A DNA stretch of 64,000 nt from an uncultured Alphaproteobacteria bacterium. GTDB taxonomy: Bacteria > Pseudomonadota > Alphaproteobacteria > HIMB59. The position numbers were made by a program, and so were the translations under genes. Below the pieces are notes generated by a model. That model was not told where the DNA came from and did not search any database. It was given only the letters and a program-made list of their open reading frames with translations. This document shows, in pieces, positions 28,027 to 36,666 of this stretch (position 1 is the stretch's first letter; each line of letters starts with the position of its first letter). The stretch spans positions 1 to 64,000 of the forward strand of contig CACDTV010000002.1 in assembly GCA_902555695.1 (NCBI GenBank), read 5' to 3'.

Positions 28027-30371
28027 TGGGTTTTAAGAAAGATCTTCCTTTAACTAGTTCGCATTGGGGAACTTATAGAGCAAAAGTAAATAATGGGAAA
28101 GTCACAGAATTAATTGGATGGGAAAATGATAAAGATCCATCACCAATAGGACCAGGTATTGTAGACATTCACAATAATCAAACACGAATTGATAAGCCTA
28201 TGATAAGAAAAAGTTGGATTGATAATGGACCAGGAACAAACAATAACTTAAGAGGGATAGATCCTTTTGTGGCCGTATCTTGGGATGAAGCTGAAAATAT
28301 AGTGGCCAAAGAATTAAACAGAGTAAGAGAAAACTTTGGTAATTCCTCAATATTTGGTGGATCTTATGGCTGGGCTAGTGCTGGAAGATTTCATCACGCT
28401 CAAAGCCAACTACATCGTTTTTTAAATTGCATTGGTGGCTACACGAGATCAAAGTTTACTTACAGTTTTGCAGCAGCAGAAGCAATGGTTCCCCATATAC
28501 TTGGAAGTTATAGAGCCTATCTTGATACCTGCACAAGTTGGGACTCAATCGAAGAAAATACAGAACTATTTGTATGTTTTGGAGGAGTTCCTTTAAAAAA
28601 TGGTCAAATAGCTCAAGGTGGAACTGGAAGTCATAATCAAAAAGAAAAACTTATTAGTTCTGCTAAAGCTGGCATAAGATTTGTAAATTTGAGTCCACTT
28701 AAAAGTGACTTGTTAGATGAAGTTAAAGGAAAGTGGTTACCTTTAAGACCTAATACTGATGTAGCAATTATGCTCGGTCTAGCACACACTCTATATAAAG
28801 AAAATTTATATAATGAAATATTTATTAAAAAATACACAGAAGGTTTTGATATTTTCTTACCATATCTTTTAGGAGATTTAGATGGGGTAGTAAAAGATGC
28901 TAATTGGGCTTCAGAAATAAGTGAAATCTCATCAGAAGAAATTATATCTCTAGCAAGGGACATGTCCTCAAAGAGAACTATGATATCTGTTAGTTGGTCT
29001 TTAACTCGCCAAGATCATGGTGAACAGCCTTTTTGGGCAGCAATTATGCTGGCATCAATGTTGGGTCAAATAGGTTTACCAGGTGGTGGATTTGGATTTG
29101 GTTATAGTGCAACTAATCACATTGGTGGGCAGTTCTCTATTATTCCTGGTGCTGCTTTTCCACAATCTGATAACAAAATTGAAAATTTTATTCCAGTTGC
29201 AAGGATAAGTGATTTACTTTTAAATCCGGGTGATACTTTTCACTTTGATGGCAAAGAGTATGAATATCCTGATATTAAATTAATTTATTGGGCAGGTGGA
29301 AACCCATTTCATCATCATCAAGATATTAATAAACTTTTACTAGCTTGGCAAAAACCTGAAACCGTTATTTCTAATGAATGGTGCTGGAATTCTTTAGCTA
29401 AATATTCAGATATTATCTTACCTTGCACTACTCCACTTGAAAGACAAGATATAATGCTTACCCCAAGAGATCCTTATGTAATCTCAATGACAAAATTAGT
29501 TGAACCTTTTAAAGAGGCTAAAAGTGATTTTGATATTTTTAGAGGAATTGCAAAAAAAATGGATGTCGAAAATCTTTTTACTGAAGGAAGAGATGAAGAA
29601 GATTGGCAAAAATGGATTTATCAAGAAACATCAGTCAAATCAAAGACATTAAAAAATATTGATTTTCCTAGCTACCAGGAGTTTAGAAAAATAGGGTGGT
29701 TTAAAGTTCCACCACCAAAAGAAAATACAATCATGTTAAAAGATTTCAGAGAAGATCCTACTAAATTCCCGCTCTCCACTCCAAGTGGAAAAATAGAAAT
29801 ATATTCCAAAACAGTAGATAGTTTTAATTATGATGATTGTCCTGGTCATCCAACCTGGTTAGAACCCTGTGAATGGCTTGGAAGTAAAAATAAAAACTAT
29901 CCTTTACATTTAATATCTAATCAACCAAAAAATAAATTACATAGTCAAATGGATCACGGAGGTTATAGTAAATCTTTCAAAATTAAAGATCGTGAACCAA
30001 TTGAAATGAATAGTATTGATGCGAGCAGTCGTGGAATAAATAAGGGAGATATAGTAAAACTTTTTAATGATAGAGGTGCCTGTTTAGCTGGTGTAAACAT
30101 TAATGATAATATCCGCCCTGGAGTTGTTCAAATTAGTACTGGTGCATGGTACGATCCTGAGGACACTAAAAATTTAAAAACTATCTGTAAACATGGCAAT
30201 CCTAATGTCCTTACAAAAGACAAAGGAACTTCAAAATTAGGTCAAGGTCCTATAGCACACTCATGTCTCATCGAAGTAGAATTAGTTAAAGATAAAATTT
30301 CACCTGTGACAGCATTTGACCCTCCTGTTATTATTCGTGATTATAAATCTAATAGAGTCATTGATAAATAA
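28026..30371 (+). CDS. Cytoplasmic molybdopterin oxidoreductase, DMSO/biotin-sulfoxide reductase type
   Basis: A 781-residue enzyme of the DMSO reductase family. It has no twin-arginine signal and no N-terminal [4Fe-4S] cysteines, so it is cytosolic like BisC. SYGWASAGR gives Y114 and W116, and a serine at 147 (FTYSFAA) is placed like the molybdenum-ligand serine of Rhodobacter DMSO reductase. The tyrosine is known in DMSO and biotin-sulfoxide reductases rather than TorA, which argues for a sulfoxide substrate. Later motifs include YWAGGNPFHHHQDINKL, SDIILPCTTPLER and HLISNQPKNKLHSQMDHG. The gene is coupled to the permease upstream (TAATG) and the GcvT-like gene downstream (TAAATG). The substrate is inferred, not proven. 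Confidence 0.88.
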   Translation: MGFKKDLPLTSSHWGTYRAKVNNGKVTELIGWENDKDPSPIGPGIVDIHNNQTRIDKPMIRKSWIDNGPGTNNNLRGIDPFVAVSWDEAENIVAKELNRVRENFGNSSIFGGSYGWASAGRFHHAQSQLHRFLNCIGGYTRSKFTYSFAAAEAMVPHILGSYRAYLDTCTSWDSIEENTELFVCFGGVPLKNGQIAQGGTGSHNQKEKLISSAKAGIRFVNLSPLKSDLLDEVKGKWLPLRPNTDVAIMLGLAHTLYKENLYNEIFIKKYTEGFDIFLPYLLGDLDGVVKDANWASEISEISSEEIISLARDMSSKRTMISVSWSLTRQDHGEQPFWAAIMLASMLGQIGLPGGGFGFGYSATNHIGGQFSIIPGAAFPQSDNKIENFIPVARISDLLLNPGDTFHFDGKEYEYPDIKLIYWAGGNPFHHHQDINKLLLAWQKPETVISNEWCWNSLAKYSDIILPCTTPLERQDIMLTPRDPYVISMTKLVEPFKEAKSDFDIFRGIAKKMDVENLFTEGRDEEDWQKWIYQETSVKSKTLKNIDFPSYQEFRKIGWFKVPPPKENTIMLKDFREDPTKFPLSTPSGKIEIYSKTVDSFNYDDCPGHPTWLEPCEWLGSKNKNYPLHLISNQPKNKLHSQMDHGGYSKSFKIKDREPIEMNSIDASSRGINKGDIVKLFNDRGACLAGVNINDNIRPGVVQISTGAWYDPEDTKNLKTICKHGNPNVLTKDKGTSKLGQGPIAHSCLIEVELVKDKISPVTAFDPPVIIRDYKSNRVIDK

Positions 30372-31568
30372 ATGGGAAATTTACAAGAAGAAGCTGATCT
30401 AAATCAAACAATTAAAATTAGTGCTCGTAGATTTGAAGAGTCTCCATTCATTCAGCGTACTAATACTTCGAATATGGTTAGAGGCGTCTATGCAGGAAGA
30501 TACTTTCCTATGAAAATTGATGAAGATCCTTCAGAAAAATATTGGCTTTTAAGACAAAAAGCTCTTTTATTTGATGTTCCAGAAAAACCGATAGAAATAT
30601 CAGGAAAAGACTCAGTTTCTTTTTTGAATAAAGTGCTGACAAGAGAAATTTCAAAAACAAAAATTGGTAGAGGTTATTATGCTCTTGCCTGTACACCAAA
30701 AGGTGGAATTTTCATGGATGGAGTTTTATTTAGATTTGATGAAGAAAAGTTTTGGTACGTTCAAGCGGATGGCCCATTTGAAGATTGGCTTATTGCTCAT
30801 AGTTCAAATTATGATGTTCAAATAAAAGACCCTAAATCTAGAGTTCTTCAAATTCAAGGTCCGGCATCAATCGATATCATGAAGTTAGCCTCCAATGGAA
30901 AGATTGATGAAAATATGCCTTATTTTACATCCAATTTTTTTGATCTAGGAGGGCAAACTTTATATGTTTCAAGAACAGGTTTTACAAATGAATTAGGATT
31001 TGAAATTTTTTGTGATGGTTTTAACACAGACCATTTGGCTCTGTGGGACTATCTTATTGAATGTGGTAAACCATATGGTATGCAATTTTCTGCCTCAAGA
31101 GCCATGACCATAAGAAGAATTGAGGGTGGTATTTTTGGAAATTTAACTGATATTGATACAACAATTACTCCTTTCGAAGCTGGACTTGGGTATTTTGTGA
31201 ATATGGATAAAGATTTTATCGGTAAAGATGCGTTAATTAAAAAAGATAAAAGGACTTGTTTATTTGGAATAACATGTAAAACAACAGTTCCTAAAGCAGG
31301 AAGTAAAATAAAAATTAATGATAAACATGTCGGTTACATAACAGCAGGTGTACCGTCTCCAACTCTCCAACAAGGAATTGGTTATGTAAGATTTTATGAA
31401 CCAAATGATTATATAAATAAAGAGATAGAAATAATTCTCCCAGATAATTCTTCACACACTGGAGTCGTTGTGGATTTACCTTTTTATGATAAAGAAAAAA
31501 AAATTGTAAAGGGTATAGATAGATCTATTCCCATTAAACCTGATAGTAATTCTTTTGATGCAAAATAA
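30372..31568 (+). CDS. GcvT/DmdA-like aminomethyltransferase-family protein
   Basis: A 398-residue folate-binding protein of the GcvT fold. KIGRGYYALACTPKGGIFMDG and ARSG-like VSRTGFTNELGFEIF match the family, as do RRIEGGIFG and FEAGLGYFVNMDKDFIG near the tetrahydrofolate site. Length and layout resemble both glycine-cleavage T protein and DMSP demethylase DmdA; no other glycine cleavage genes are nearby, so a stand-alone methyl transfer to folate is more likely. It starts on the base after the molybdoenzyme stop and its end overlaps the SDR start by 11 bases. Substrate is unproven. Confidence 0.85.
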   Translation: MGNLQEEADLNQTIKISARRFEESPFIQRTNTSNMVRGVYAGRYFPMKIDEDPSEKYWLLRQKALLFDVPEKPIEISGKDSVSFLNKVLTREISKTKIGRGYYALACTPKGGIFMDGVLFRFDEEKFWYVQADGPFEDWLIAHSSNYDVQIKDPKSRVLQIQGPASIDIMKLASNGKIDENMPYFTSNFFDLGGQTLYVSRTGFTNELGFEIFCDGFNTDHLALWDYLIECGKPYGMQFSASRAMTIRRIEGGIFGNLTDIDTTITPFEAGLGYFVNMDKDFIGKDALIKKDKRTCLFGITCKTTVPKAGSKIKINDKHVGYITAGVPSPTLQQGIGYVRFYEPNDYINKEIEIILPDNSSHTGVVVDLPFYDKEKKIVKGIDRSIPIKPDSNSFDAK

Positions 31569-32346
31569 TTTCCTTAAAAATAAAAAAATTATTTTATCTG
31601 CTGGTGCCTCTGGGATAGGTCTAGCTACTGTAAAATTATTACTATTACAAGGTGCTATTGTTTATACATGTGATATTGATAAAAAAAATATTAATAAACT
31701 AAAAAAAAATTCATACTTTAATAAAAAACTTTTTATATCAGAATGCGATGCTTCAAAAGAAGATGAGGTGAAAAAATTTTATAAAGAAATATCAAATAAA
31801 ACAAAAAAAATAGATGGACTTATAAATAATATTGGAATAGCTGGACCCACATCTCCTTTAGAGAAAATTAAATCTGATGATTGGGAAAAGACCTTACATG
31901 TAAATATTAATAGTCATTTTTATTTTACTAAATATGCAATACCCATGATTAAGAAATCTAAAAATGGCTCAATCATTAATATTTCCTCTACAGCTGGTAT
32001 TGATGGTTTTCCTAATAGATCACCTTATGCGGCAAGCAAATGGGCCTTAGTTGGTATTACTAAAACTTTAGCAATGGAATTAGGTAAATTTAATATACGA
32101 GTAAATGCAATATGCCCGGGTTCTGTTAAAGGTGCGAGAATGATAAGAGTCATAAAAGCGAAAGCAAAAATGTTAAAGCAATCTGTAAGATCAATTGAAA
32201 AAGATTTTGTTTCTATGAGTTCTTTAAAACAATGGGTTTATGAAGATGATATAGCAAAAATGTGTTCCTTTTTAATTTCTCAAGACTCCCTTAGAGTCTC
32301 AGGTCAAGTAATTTCTATTGATGGAAATACTGAGAGAATGGATTAA
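31558..32346 (+). CDS. Short-chain dehydrogenase/reductase
   Basis: A 262-residue NAD(P)-dependent SDR. The cofactor motif is SAGASGIGLAT (Ala-Gly instead of the usual TGG/TGA start), NNIGIAG follows, and the catalytic Ser (NISSTAG), Tyr and Lys (SPYAASKWAL) are intact; ICPGSVKGARM is the usual substrate loop. A TTG at 31555 precedes the ATG at 31558; the ATG is chosen. It overlaps the GcvT-like gene by 11 bases and converges on the BKACE gene with a 4-base overlap. A hydroxyacid or carnitine-like alcohol is a possible substrate. Confidence 0.87.
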   Translation: MQNNFLKNKKIILSAGASGIGLATVKLLLLQGAIVYTCDIDKKNINKLKKNSYFNKKLFISECDASKEDEVKKFYKEISNKTKKIDGLINNIGIAGPTSPLEKIKSDDWEKTLHVNINSHFYFTKYAIPMIKKSKNGSIINISSTAGIDGFPNRSPYAASKWALVGITKTLAMELGKFNIRVNAICPGSVKGARMIRVIKAKAKMLKQSVRSIEKDFVSMSSLKQWVYEDDIAKMCSFLISQDSLRVSGQVISIDGNTERMD

Positions 32347-33230
32347 GTTTTTTTTAGCTTTAAATAATCTCTAGTCTCTTGGGGACTCATAATAGAGGAG
32401 CCCAACTCATGAACTATTTTTATTGCCTTTTCAACTAATTGTGGATTAGTTGCAAGTTTTCCCTTTGATAAATATAAATTATCTTCAAGCCCAACTCTGG
32501 GATTACCTCCAAGTAAAACTGTTTGTGCAACAAAGGGCATTTCATTTCTTGAAATTGCAAAGCCTGACCAAATAGCATTTTTAGGCATGACATCTAACAT
32601 TGCAATCATAGCTGTAGTTTTTGCTGGAGCTCCCCAGGGAATTCCTAAACACATTTGATATAAGGGTGGGTCGCTAAGTAATCCTTCTTCGTAAAGCTGA
32701 GCACCAAACCACATATTACCTAAATCAAATGCTTCAACTTCAGGTTTAACCCCAATTTCTTTTAATCGTTTTGCTGCTTTTCTTAAATCATTTGGAGTAT
32801 TGACTGCCAACACAGAACTATCACCAAAATTTAAAGTTCCAGCATCAAGTGTACAAATTTCCGGAAGTAATTCCTCTACATGAGATATTCTTTCCATAAT
32901 ATTAGCCATATCTGTATATGGACCAAAATCCATTGGGTTATCTCCTTCACCTATATCTAAATCACCTCCCATACCGGTTGTTAAATTAATAATTACATCA
33001 GTGTTACTAGATCTAATTATTTCAACTACTTCCTTATAAAATTCAAATTTTCGACTAGGCGTTCCATCTTCCTCTCTGACATGAATATGAACTATAGATG
33101 CACCTGCTTGAGCAGACTCTATTGCGGATTTAGCTATTTGTTTTGGAGTCTTTGGAAGATCAGGATGTTTTGATGCAGTGTCACCGGATCCATTAACAGC
33201 ACATGTAAGAAATACTTTAGTTTTCATCAT
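32343..33230 (-). CDS. BKACE-family beta-keto acid cleavage enzyme
   Basis: A 295-residue DUF849/BKACE TIM barrel. These enzymes condense a beta-keto acid with acetyl-CoA to give acetoacetate and a new CoA ester; known substrates include 3-keto-5-aminohexanoate and 3-dehydrocarnitine. The zinc histidines are in IVHIHVREEDG, and other conserved blocks are NLTTGMGG, TLDAGTLNFG and GNPRVGLEDNLYLSKG. Starts at 33230 or 33227 are both possible (ATGATG). It is divergent from the betaine-type binding protein gene, which makes a dehydrocarnitine-type reaction plausible but not shown. Confidence 0.88.
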   Translation of the reverse strand: MMKTKVFLTCAVNGSGDTASKHPDLPKTPKQIAKSAIESAQAGASIVHIHVREEDGTPSRKFEFYKEVVEIIRSSNTDVIINLTTGMGGDLDIGEGDNPMDFGPYTDMANIMERISHVEELLPEICTLDAGTLNFGDSSVLAVNTPNDLRKAAKRLKEIGVKPEVEAFDLGNMWFGAQLYEEGLLSDPPLYQMCLGIPWGAPAKTTAMIAMLDVMPKNAIWSGFAISRNEMPFVAQTVLLGGNPRVGLEDNLYLSKGKLATNPQLVEKAIKIVHELGSSIMSPQETRDYLKLKKT

Positions 33231-33350
33231 TTTTGATAGTATTACACTTAATTAATTAATAAAAAACATATTTTATAGAGTTCTGTTACCTATTAATGAA
33301 TAAATAACATATGTACTTTGATTATTTTTTGTTAATATAAACACTTTATG

Positions 33351-33356
33351 GGAGGG
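33351..33356 (+). promoter_or_regulatory. Strong ribosome-binding site of proX-like gene
   Basis: GGAGGG lies seven bases before the ATG at 33364. Most genes in this window lack a clear Shine-Dalgarno sequence, so this marks a highly translated gene, as expected for an abundant periplasmic binding protein. A TATAAA at 33336-33341 could be a -10, but no -35 at the right distance is convincing. Confidence 0.65.
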
Positions 33357-33363
33357 ATAATCT

Positions 33364-34365
33364 ATGAGAATATCTAAAACAATTATAACTTTTATTCTAT
33401 CCTCTATTCTTTTTACCGCAACATTCAGTAAAGCTAATGCTGAAAAATTATTAGCAGCAATCGCTGACTGGACTGGTGGAGAGATTTCATGTCAAGTAGC
33501 TGTAAGCATACTTGAAGATGAGTTAGGATACGAAATTGATAGAATCGTATTTGCCTCAGGAACTGGCTTGTGGGAAGCTATTGCTGCAGGTGATATTGAT
33601 TTTGCATGTGAGTCATGGCCTAGTTACGCTGAAGCTGATGAGGTTATGTTAAATGGCGACTTAATTCATGGTGGGGAAGTTAAAATGACTTACTCAGGTG
33701 ATGGAAGTGTAAAATTACTTGGAACTGTTGGTATTACCGGTATGTCAGATTACTATGTTCCAAAATATTGGGCTGATGCAAATCCAGATTTTTCTAGCTA
33801 TGCTGATTTAAATAAATTCAAAGAAGATTTTGCGACTATGGAGTCTGGTGGTAAAGGTCGATTAATTGGTTGTCCAGTTGCTGGTTGGAACTGTCATGAT
33901 CAAAAAAGATTAGACCTACTTGGTTTAGACTTTGTTGCTGATGAATTAGGAACTGAAACAGCTGCTCTTGCTGAAGCGCAAGGTATGTACGATAGAGGTG
34001 AACCTTTCTTAATGTATCTTTGGGAGCCTCATTGGTTCTTTGGTGTTAACGAATTAGTAGGTGTAAAATTAGCTCCAAATAAAACTTGTGATACCTTTAC
34101 CGAGGCAAACAACTGGGAAACTTGTGGAGCTGACTCTTGGCCAGCAACAGGTTGGGCTGTTGACTATCCAATGAACTACGGTAATCCTGATACATTTGCT
34201 AAACCAGAAAACCAAAAAGCACTTGAATTCTTTGGTAAAATGGCATTATCAAATGCAGATCAAGCAGCGATGCTCGTTAAAGTTCGTGAAGGTGGTGAAC
34301 TTAATGATGTTGTTGCTGAATGGAAAGCAAACAATAAATCTACTTGGGAGAAATGGTTACCATAA
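33364..34365 (+). CDS. proX: Glycine betaine-type ABC transporter substrate-binding protein
   Basis: Periplasmic receptor, 333 residues, for the ProV/ProW-type importer encoded 5-8 kb upstream. A signal peptide covers about residues 1-26 (cleavage after KANA). The mature part has the OpuAC-type layout: ADWTGGEISCQVAV, IAAGDIDFACESWPSY, and several tryptophans (WPATGW, YLWEPHWFFG) that could form an aromatic cation box. Paired cysteines suggest disulfides. It is a single-gene unit with a strong ribosome site, followed by an inverted repeat. The ligand could be betaine, choline, carnitine or DMSP. Confidence 0.88.
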   Translation: MRISKTIITFILSSILFTATFSKANAEKLLAAIADWTGGEISCQVAVSILEDELGYEIDRIVFASGTGLWEAIAAGDIDFACESWPSYAEADEVMLNGDLIHGGEVKMTYSGDGSVKLLGTVGITGMSDYYVPKYWADANPDFSSYADLNKFKEDFATMESGGKGRLIGCPVAGWNCHDQKRLDLLGLDFVADELGTETAALAEAQGMYDRGEPFLMYLWEPHWFFGVNELVGVKLAPNKTCDTFTEANNWETCGADSWPATGWAVDYPMNYGNPDTFAKPENQKALEFFGKMALSNADQAAMLVKVREGGELNDVVAEWKANNKSTWEKWLP

Positions 34366-34401
34366 TACTAGGATAATCTAGATTTTTTATTTTATTTATT
34401 A

Positions 34402-34424
34402 GGCCCTGTATATATTGCAGGGCC
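34402..34424 (+). terminator. Hairpin after proX-like gene
   Basis: GGCCCTG at 34402-34408 pairs perfectly with CAGGGCC at 34418-34424 around a 9-base loop. It is GC-rich against very AT-rich surroundings and starts 36 bases after the proX stop. No T-run follows on the plus strand (a T-rich stretch precedes it), so it may be a 3'-end stabilising stem or a weak terminator. Confidence 0.55.
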
Positions 34425-34449
34425 AACCTAATTACTCCGTTGATATACT

Positions 34450-35946
34450 TTGACAGACTCACTCTATTCAAATCTTGTTGAAACTAATTTAGACAATAAT
34501 AAAACTTTTTTAATATTAGATGATGGATCCGAGATTACTTATAAAAATTTCATAATTCTTGCATCAAAAATTTCTCACAAATTATCAAAGTTAGGGTTAA
34601 AATCAGGTAGTCACATTCTTGTAAAGTCCGCCAAATGTAAAGAGACTTTAGCTCTTTATTTATCATCTATTCTTACTGGGTCAGTTTTTTTTCCACTTAA
34701 TACAAGCTATACAGTTAATGAAACAATTTATTTTATAAAGGACTCAAAACCATCTTTTCTTATCTGTGATAAATCAGAAATAGATAGTTTAAAACCATTT
34801 TGCGATGAAATTGGCTGTAGAATTTTATCTTTAAATGCAAACGGAGTTGGAGAGATTACTGATGGTTTAGAAAATCTTGATAGTTTTTTTGAACCATCAA
34901 AAAGAACATATAATGATTTAGCAGCACTTTTATATACCTCTGGGACTACAGGAAAACCTAAAGGTGCTATGTTAACTGAACAAAATTTAGTTTCAAATGC
35001 TCAAGAACTAATAAATTTATGGAATATAAATCGCAATGATACTTTAATCCATTCACTTCCAATTTATCATACTCATGGATTGTTTGTTGCTATTAATACC
35101 TCCATGATAAGTGGAGCTACTATTAGATTTATAAAAAATTTTAATACAGACTCAATTATTGAAGCATTTAATTATTCAACTCTGATGATGGGTGTTCCAA
35201 CTTTTTATACGAGATTGTTGAATGACAAAAGACTAGATAAGAAATTAACACAAAATATGAGATTATTTATATCTGGAAGTGCTCCATTGTTAAATCAAAC
35301 ATTTAAAAATTTTTATAGAGTAACCGGTCATCAAATATTAGAGAGATATGGTATGACTGAAACTAATATGAATGCCTCTAATCCTTGTGATGGGGAAAGA
35401 AAGGCAGGATCAGTTGGTAAACCTTTAAAAGATATTAAAATAAGAATAAATAATATTCAAAGTGATAATAATAAATCAGAAAATGATATTGGAACAATAG
35501 AAATAAATGGTCCTAATGTATTTAAAGGTTATCTAAATAATCCAAAAAAGACACAAGAGGCATTTACTAAAGATGGTTTTTTTATAACCGGTGATATTGG
35601 ATATTTTGATAATGATGGATATCTATTCATATCTGGAAGAAATAAAGATTTAATCATAAGTGGTGGATATAATGTTTATCCTAAAGAAATTGAAGATATT
35701 ATTAATCAACACGAATTAGTTTTAGAGTCTGCTGTTTTTGGTATCCCTAATGACGATTTAGGTGAAGTACCTATTGCAGCAATAGTTATGAAGAATAATT
35801 TTACAGATTTAAATGATCTTAAAGATTTTTTAAAAAAACACTTAGCGAAATATAAAATTCCAAATAAATATATATTGTTGGATGAACTTCCAAAAAACGT
35901 CATGGGAAAAGTTCAAAAAAATACTTTAAAAGAAAAATATTCCTAA
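34450..35946 (+). CDS. Acyl-CoA synthetase, malonyl-CoA synthetase (MatB)-like
   Basis: A 498-residue AMP-forming ligase. The adenylate P-loop TSGTTGKPKG is near residues 162-171, followed by HSLPIYHTHGL, ERYGMTETNM and the hinge region GYFDNDGYLFISGRNKDLIISGGYNVYP, with a C-terminal catalytic lysine in MGKVQKNTLKE. The ERYGMTETNMNASNPCDGER block resembles MatB (malonate:CoA ligase), so malonate or a methylmalonate-like acid is the best guess. The start is TTG at 34450; no usable in-frame ATG is near, and no ribosome site is clear. Confidence 0.82.
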   Translation: MTDSLYSNLVETNLDNNKTFLILDDGSEITYKNFIILASKISHKLSKLGLKSGSHILVKSAKCKETLALYLSSILTGSVFFPLNTSYTVNETIYFIKDSKPSFLICDKSEIDSLKPFCDEIGCRILSLNANGVGEITDGLENLDSFFEPSKRTYNDLAALLYTSGTTGKPKGAMLTEQNLVSNAQELINLWNINRNDTLIHSLPIYHTHGLFVAINTSMISGATIRFIKNFNTDSIIEAFNYSTLMMGVPTFYTRLLNDKRLDKKLTQNMRLFISGSAPLLNQTFKNFYRVTGHQILERYGMTETNMNASNPCDGERKAGSVGKPLKDIKIRINNIQSDNNKSENDIGTIEINGPNVFKGYLNNPKKTQEAFTKDGFFITGDIGYFDNDGYLFISGRNKDLIISGGYNVYPKEIEDIINQHELVLESAVFGIPNDDLGEVPIAAIVMKNNFTDLNDLKDFLKKHLAKYKIPNKYILLDELPKNVMGKVQKNTLKEKYS

Positions 35947-35979
35947 ATCCCAAAAATATTCTTTTTTTTAATAATATTA

Positions 35980-36651
35980 ATGTATAAGTTTTATATGTCT
36001 TCGGCAGTGATATTTGGTGCTACTGGTTTAGTTGGCAGTTATTTATTAAAAAACTTAATAAAAGATGAATATTATACTAGCATTAAAATTTTTACGCGTT
36101 CTGAAGTAAATATAAAACATCCAAAATTAGAAATTATTAATACAGATTTAAAAAATGTTGAGAATATTAAAGATCAGATTATTGCTGATTGTTGTTTTTT
36201 TTGTATTGGTACAACAAAGAAAAACTCTCCTGAAAAAAGTGAATATCAAAGGGTAGAGCTAGATTTGCCTAAGGAAATAGCCAAAATATGTAAATCTAAC
36301 TCAATTAAGTCCTTCGTCTATATCTCATCTGGTTTTGCTGATCCTAATAATAAAGGTGAATATTTAAGGTTTAAGGGCCTAGTTGAAGAAGAGTTGAAAA
36401 GATTAAACTTTGATAACCTTGGTATTTTAAGACCATCTTTTTTACTAGGTACAAGAGTACAATTTAGACTTGCTGAGAAAATTGGAATTCCAATTTTCAA
36501 GCTATTAACACCATTATTTTTAGGCCCGCTTAAAAAAATGATACCAATTCATGCAAAAAAAGTAGCTAATGCAATGTCAAATATTGTAAAGAAGAACTTA
36601 GATCAAACTACATATGAGTCTGATGAAATAGTTAAGATTAGCGAATATTAA
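35980..36651 (+). CDS. NAD(P)-binding atypical short-chain reductase
   Basis: A 223-residue Rossmann-fold protein of the atypical SDR type (similar to HTATIP2/TIP30-like oxidoreductases). The dinucleotide motif FGATGLVGSYLL lies at the N-terminus, FCIGTTKKNSPEKSEYQRVE follows, and YISSGFADPNNKGEYLRFKGLVEEEL holds a YxxxK-like site. It is short of full NmrA proteins. ATG at 35995 (MSSAVIFGATG) is an alternative start and would place the motif at the usual distance from the N-terminus. Function unknown. Confidence 0.78.
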   Translation: MYKFYMSSAVIFGATGLVGSYLLKNLIKDEYYTSIKIFTRSEVNIKHPKLEIINTDLKNVENIKDQIIADCCFFCIGTTKKNSPEKSEYQRVELDLPKEIAKICKSNSIKSFVYISSGFADPNNKGEYLRFKGLVEEELKRLNFDNLGILRPSFLLGTRVQFRLAEKIGIPIFKLLTPLFLGPLKKMIPIHAKKVANAMSNIVKKNLDQTTYESDEIVKISEY

Positions 36652-36666
36652 AGAAAATTTATATTG

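Noticed and set aside
28637-28963. 108-residue minus-strand frame inside the molybdoenzyme
   Set aside because: Antisense shadow of a well-supported gene.
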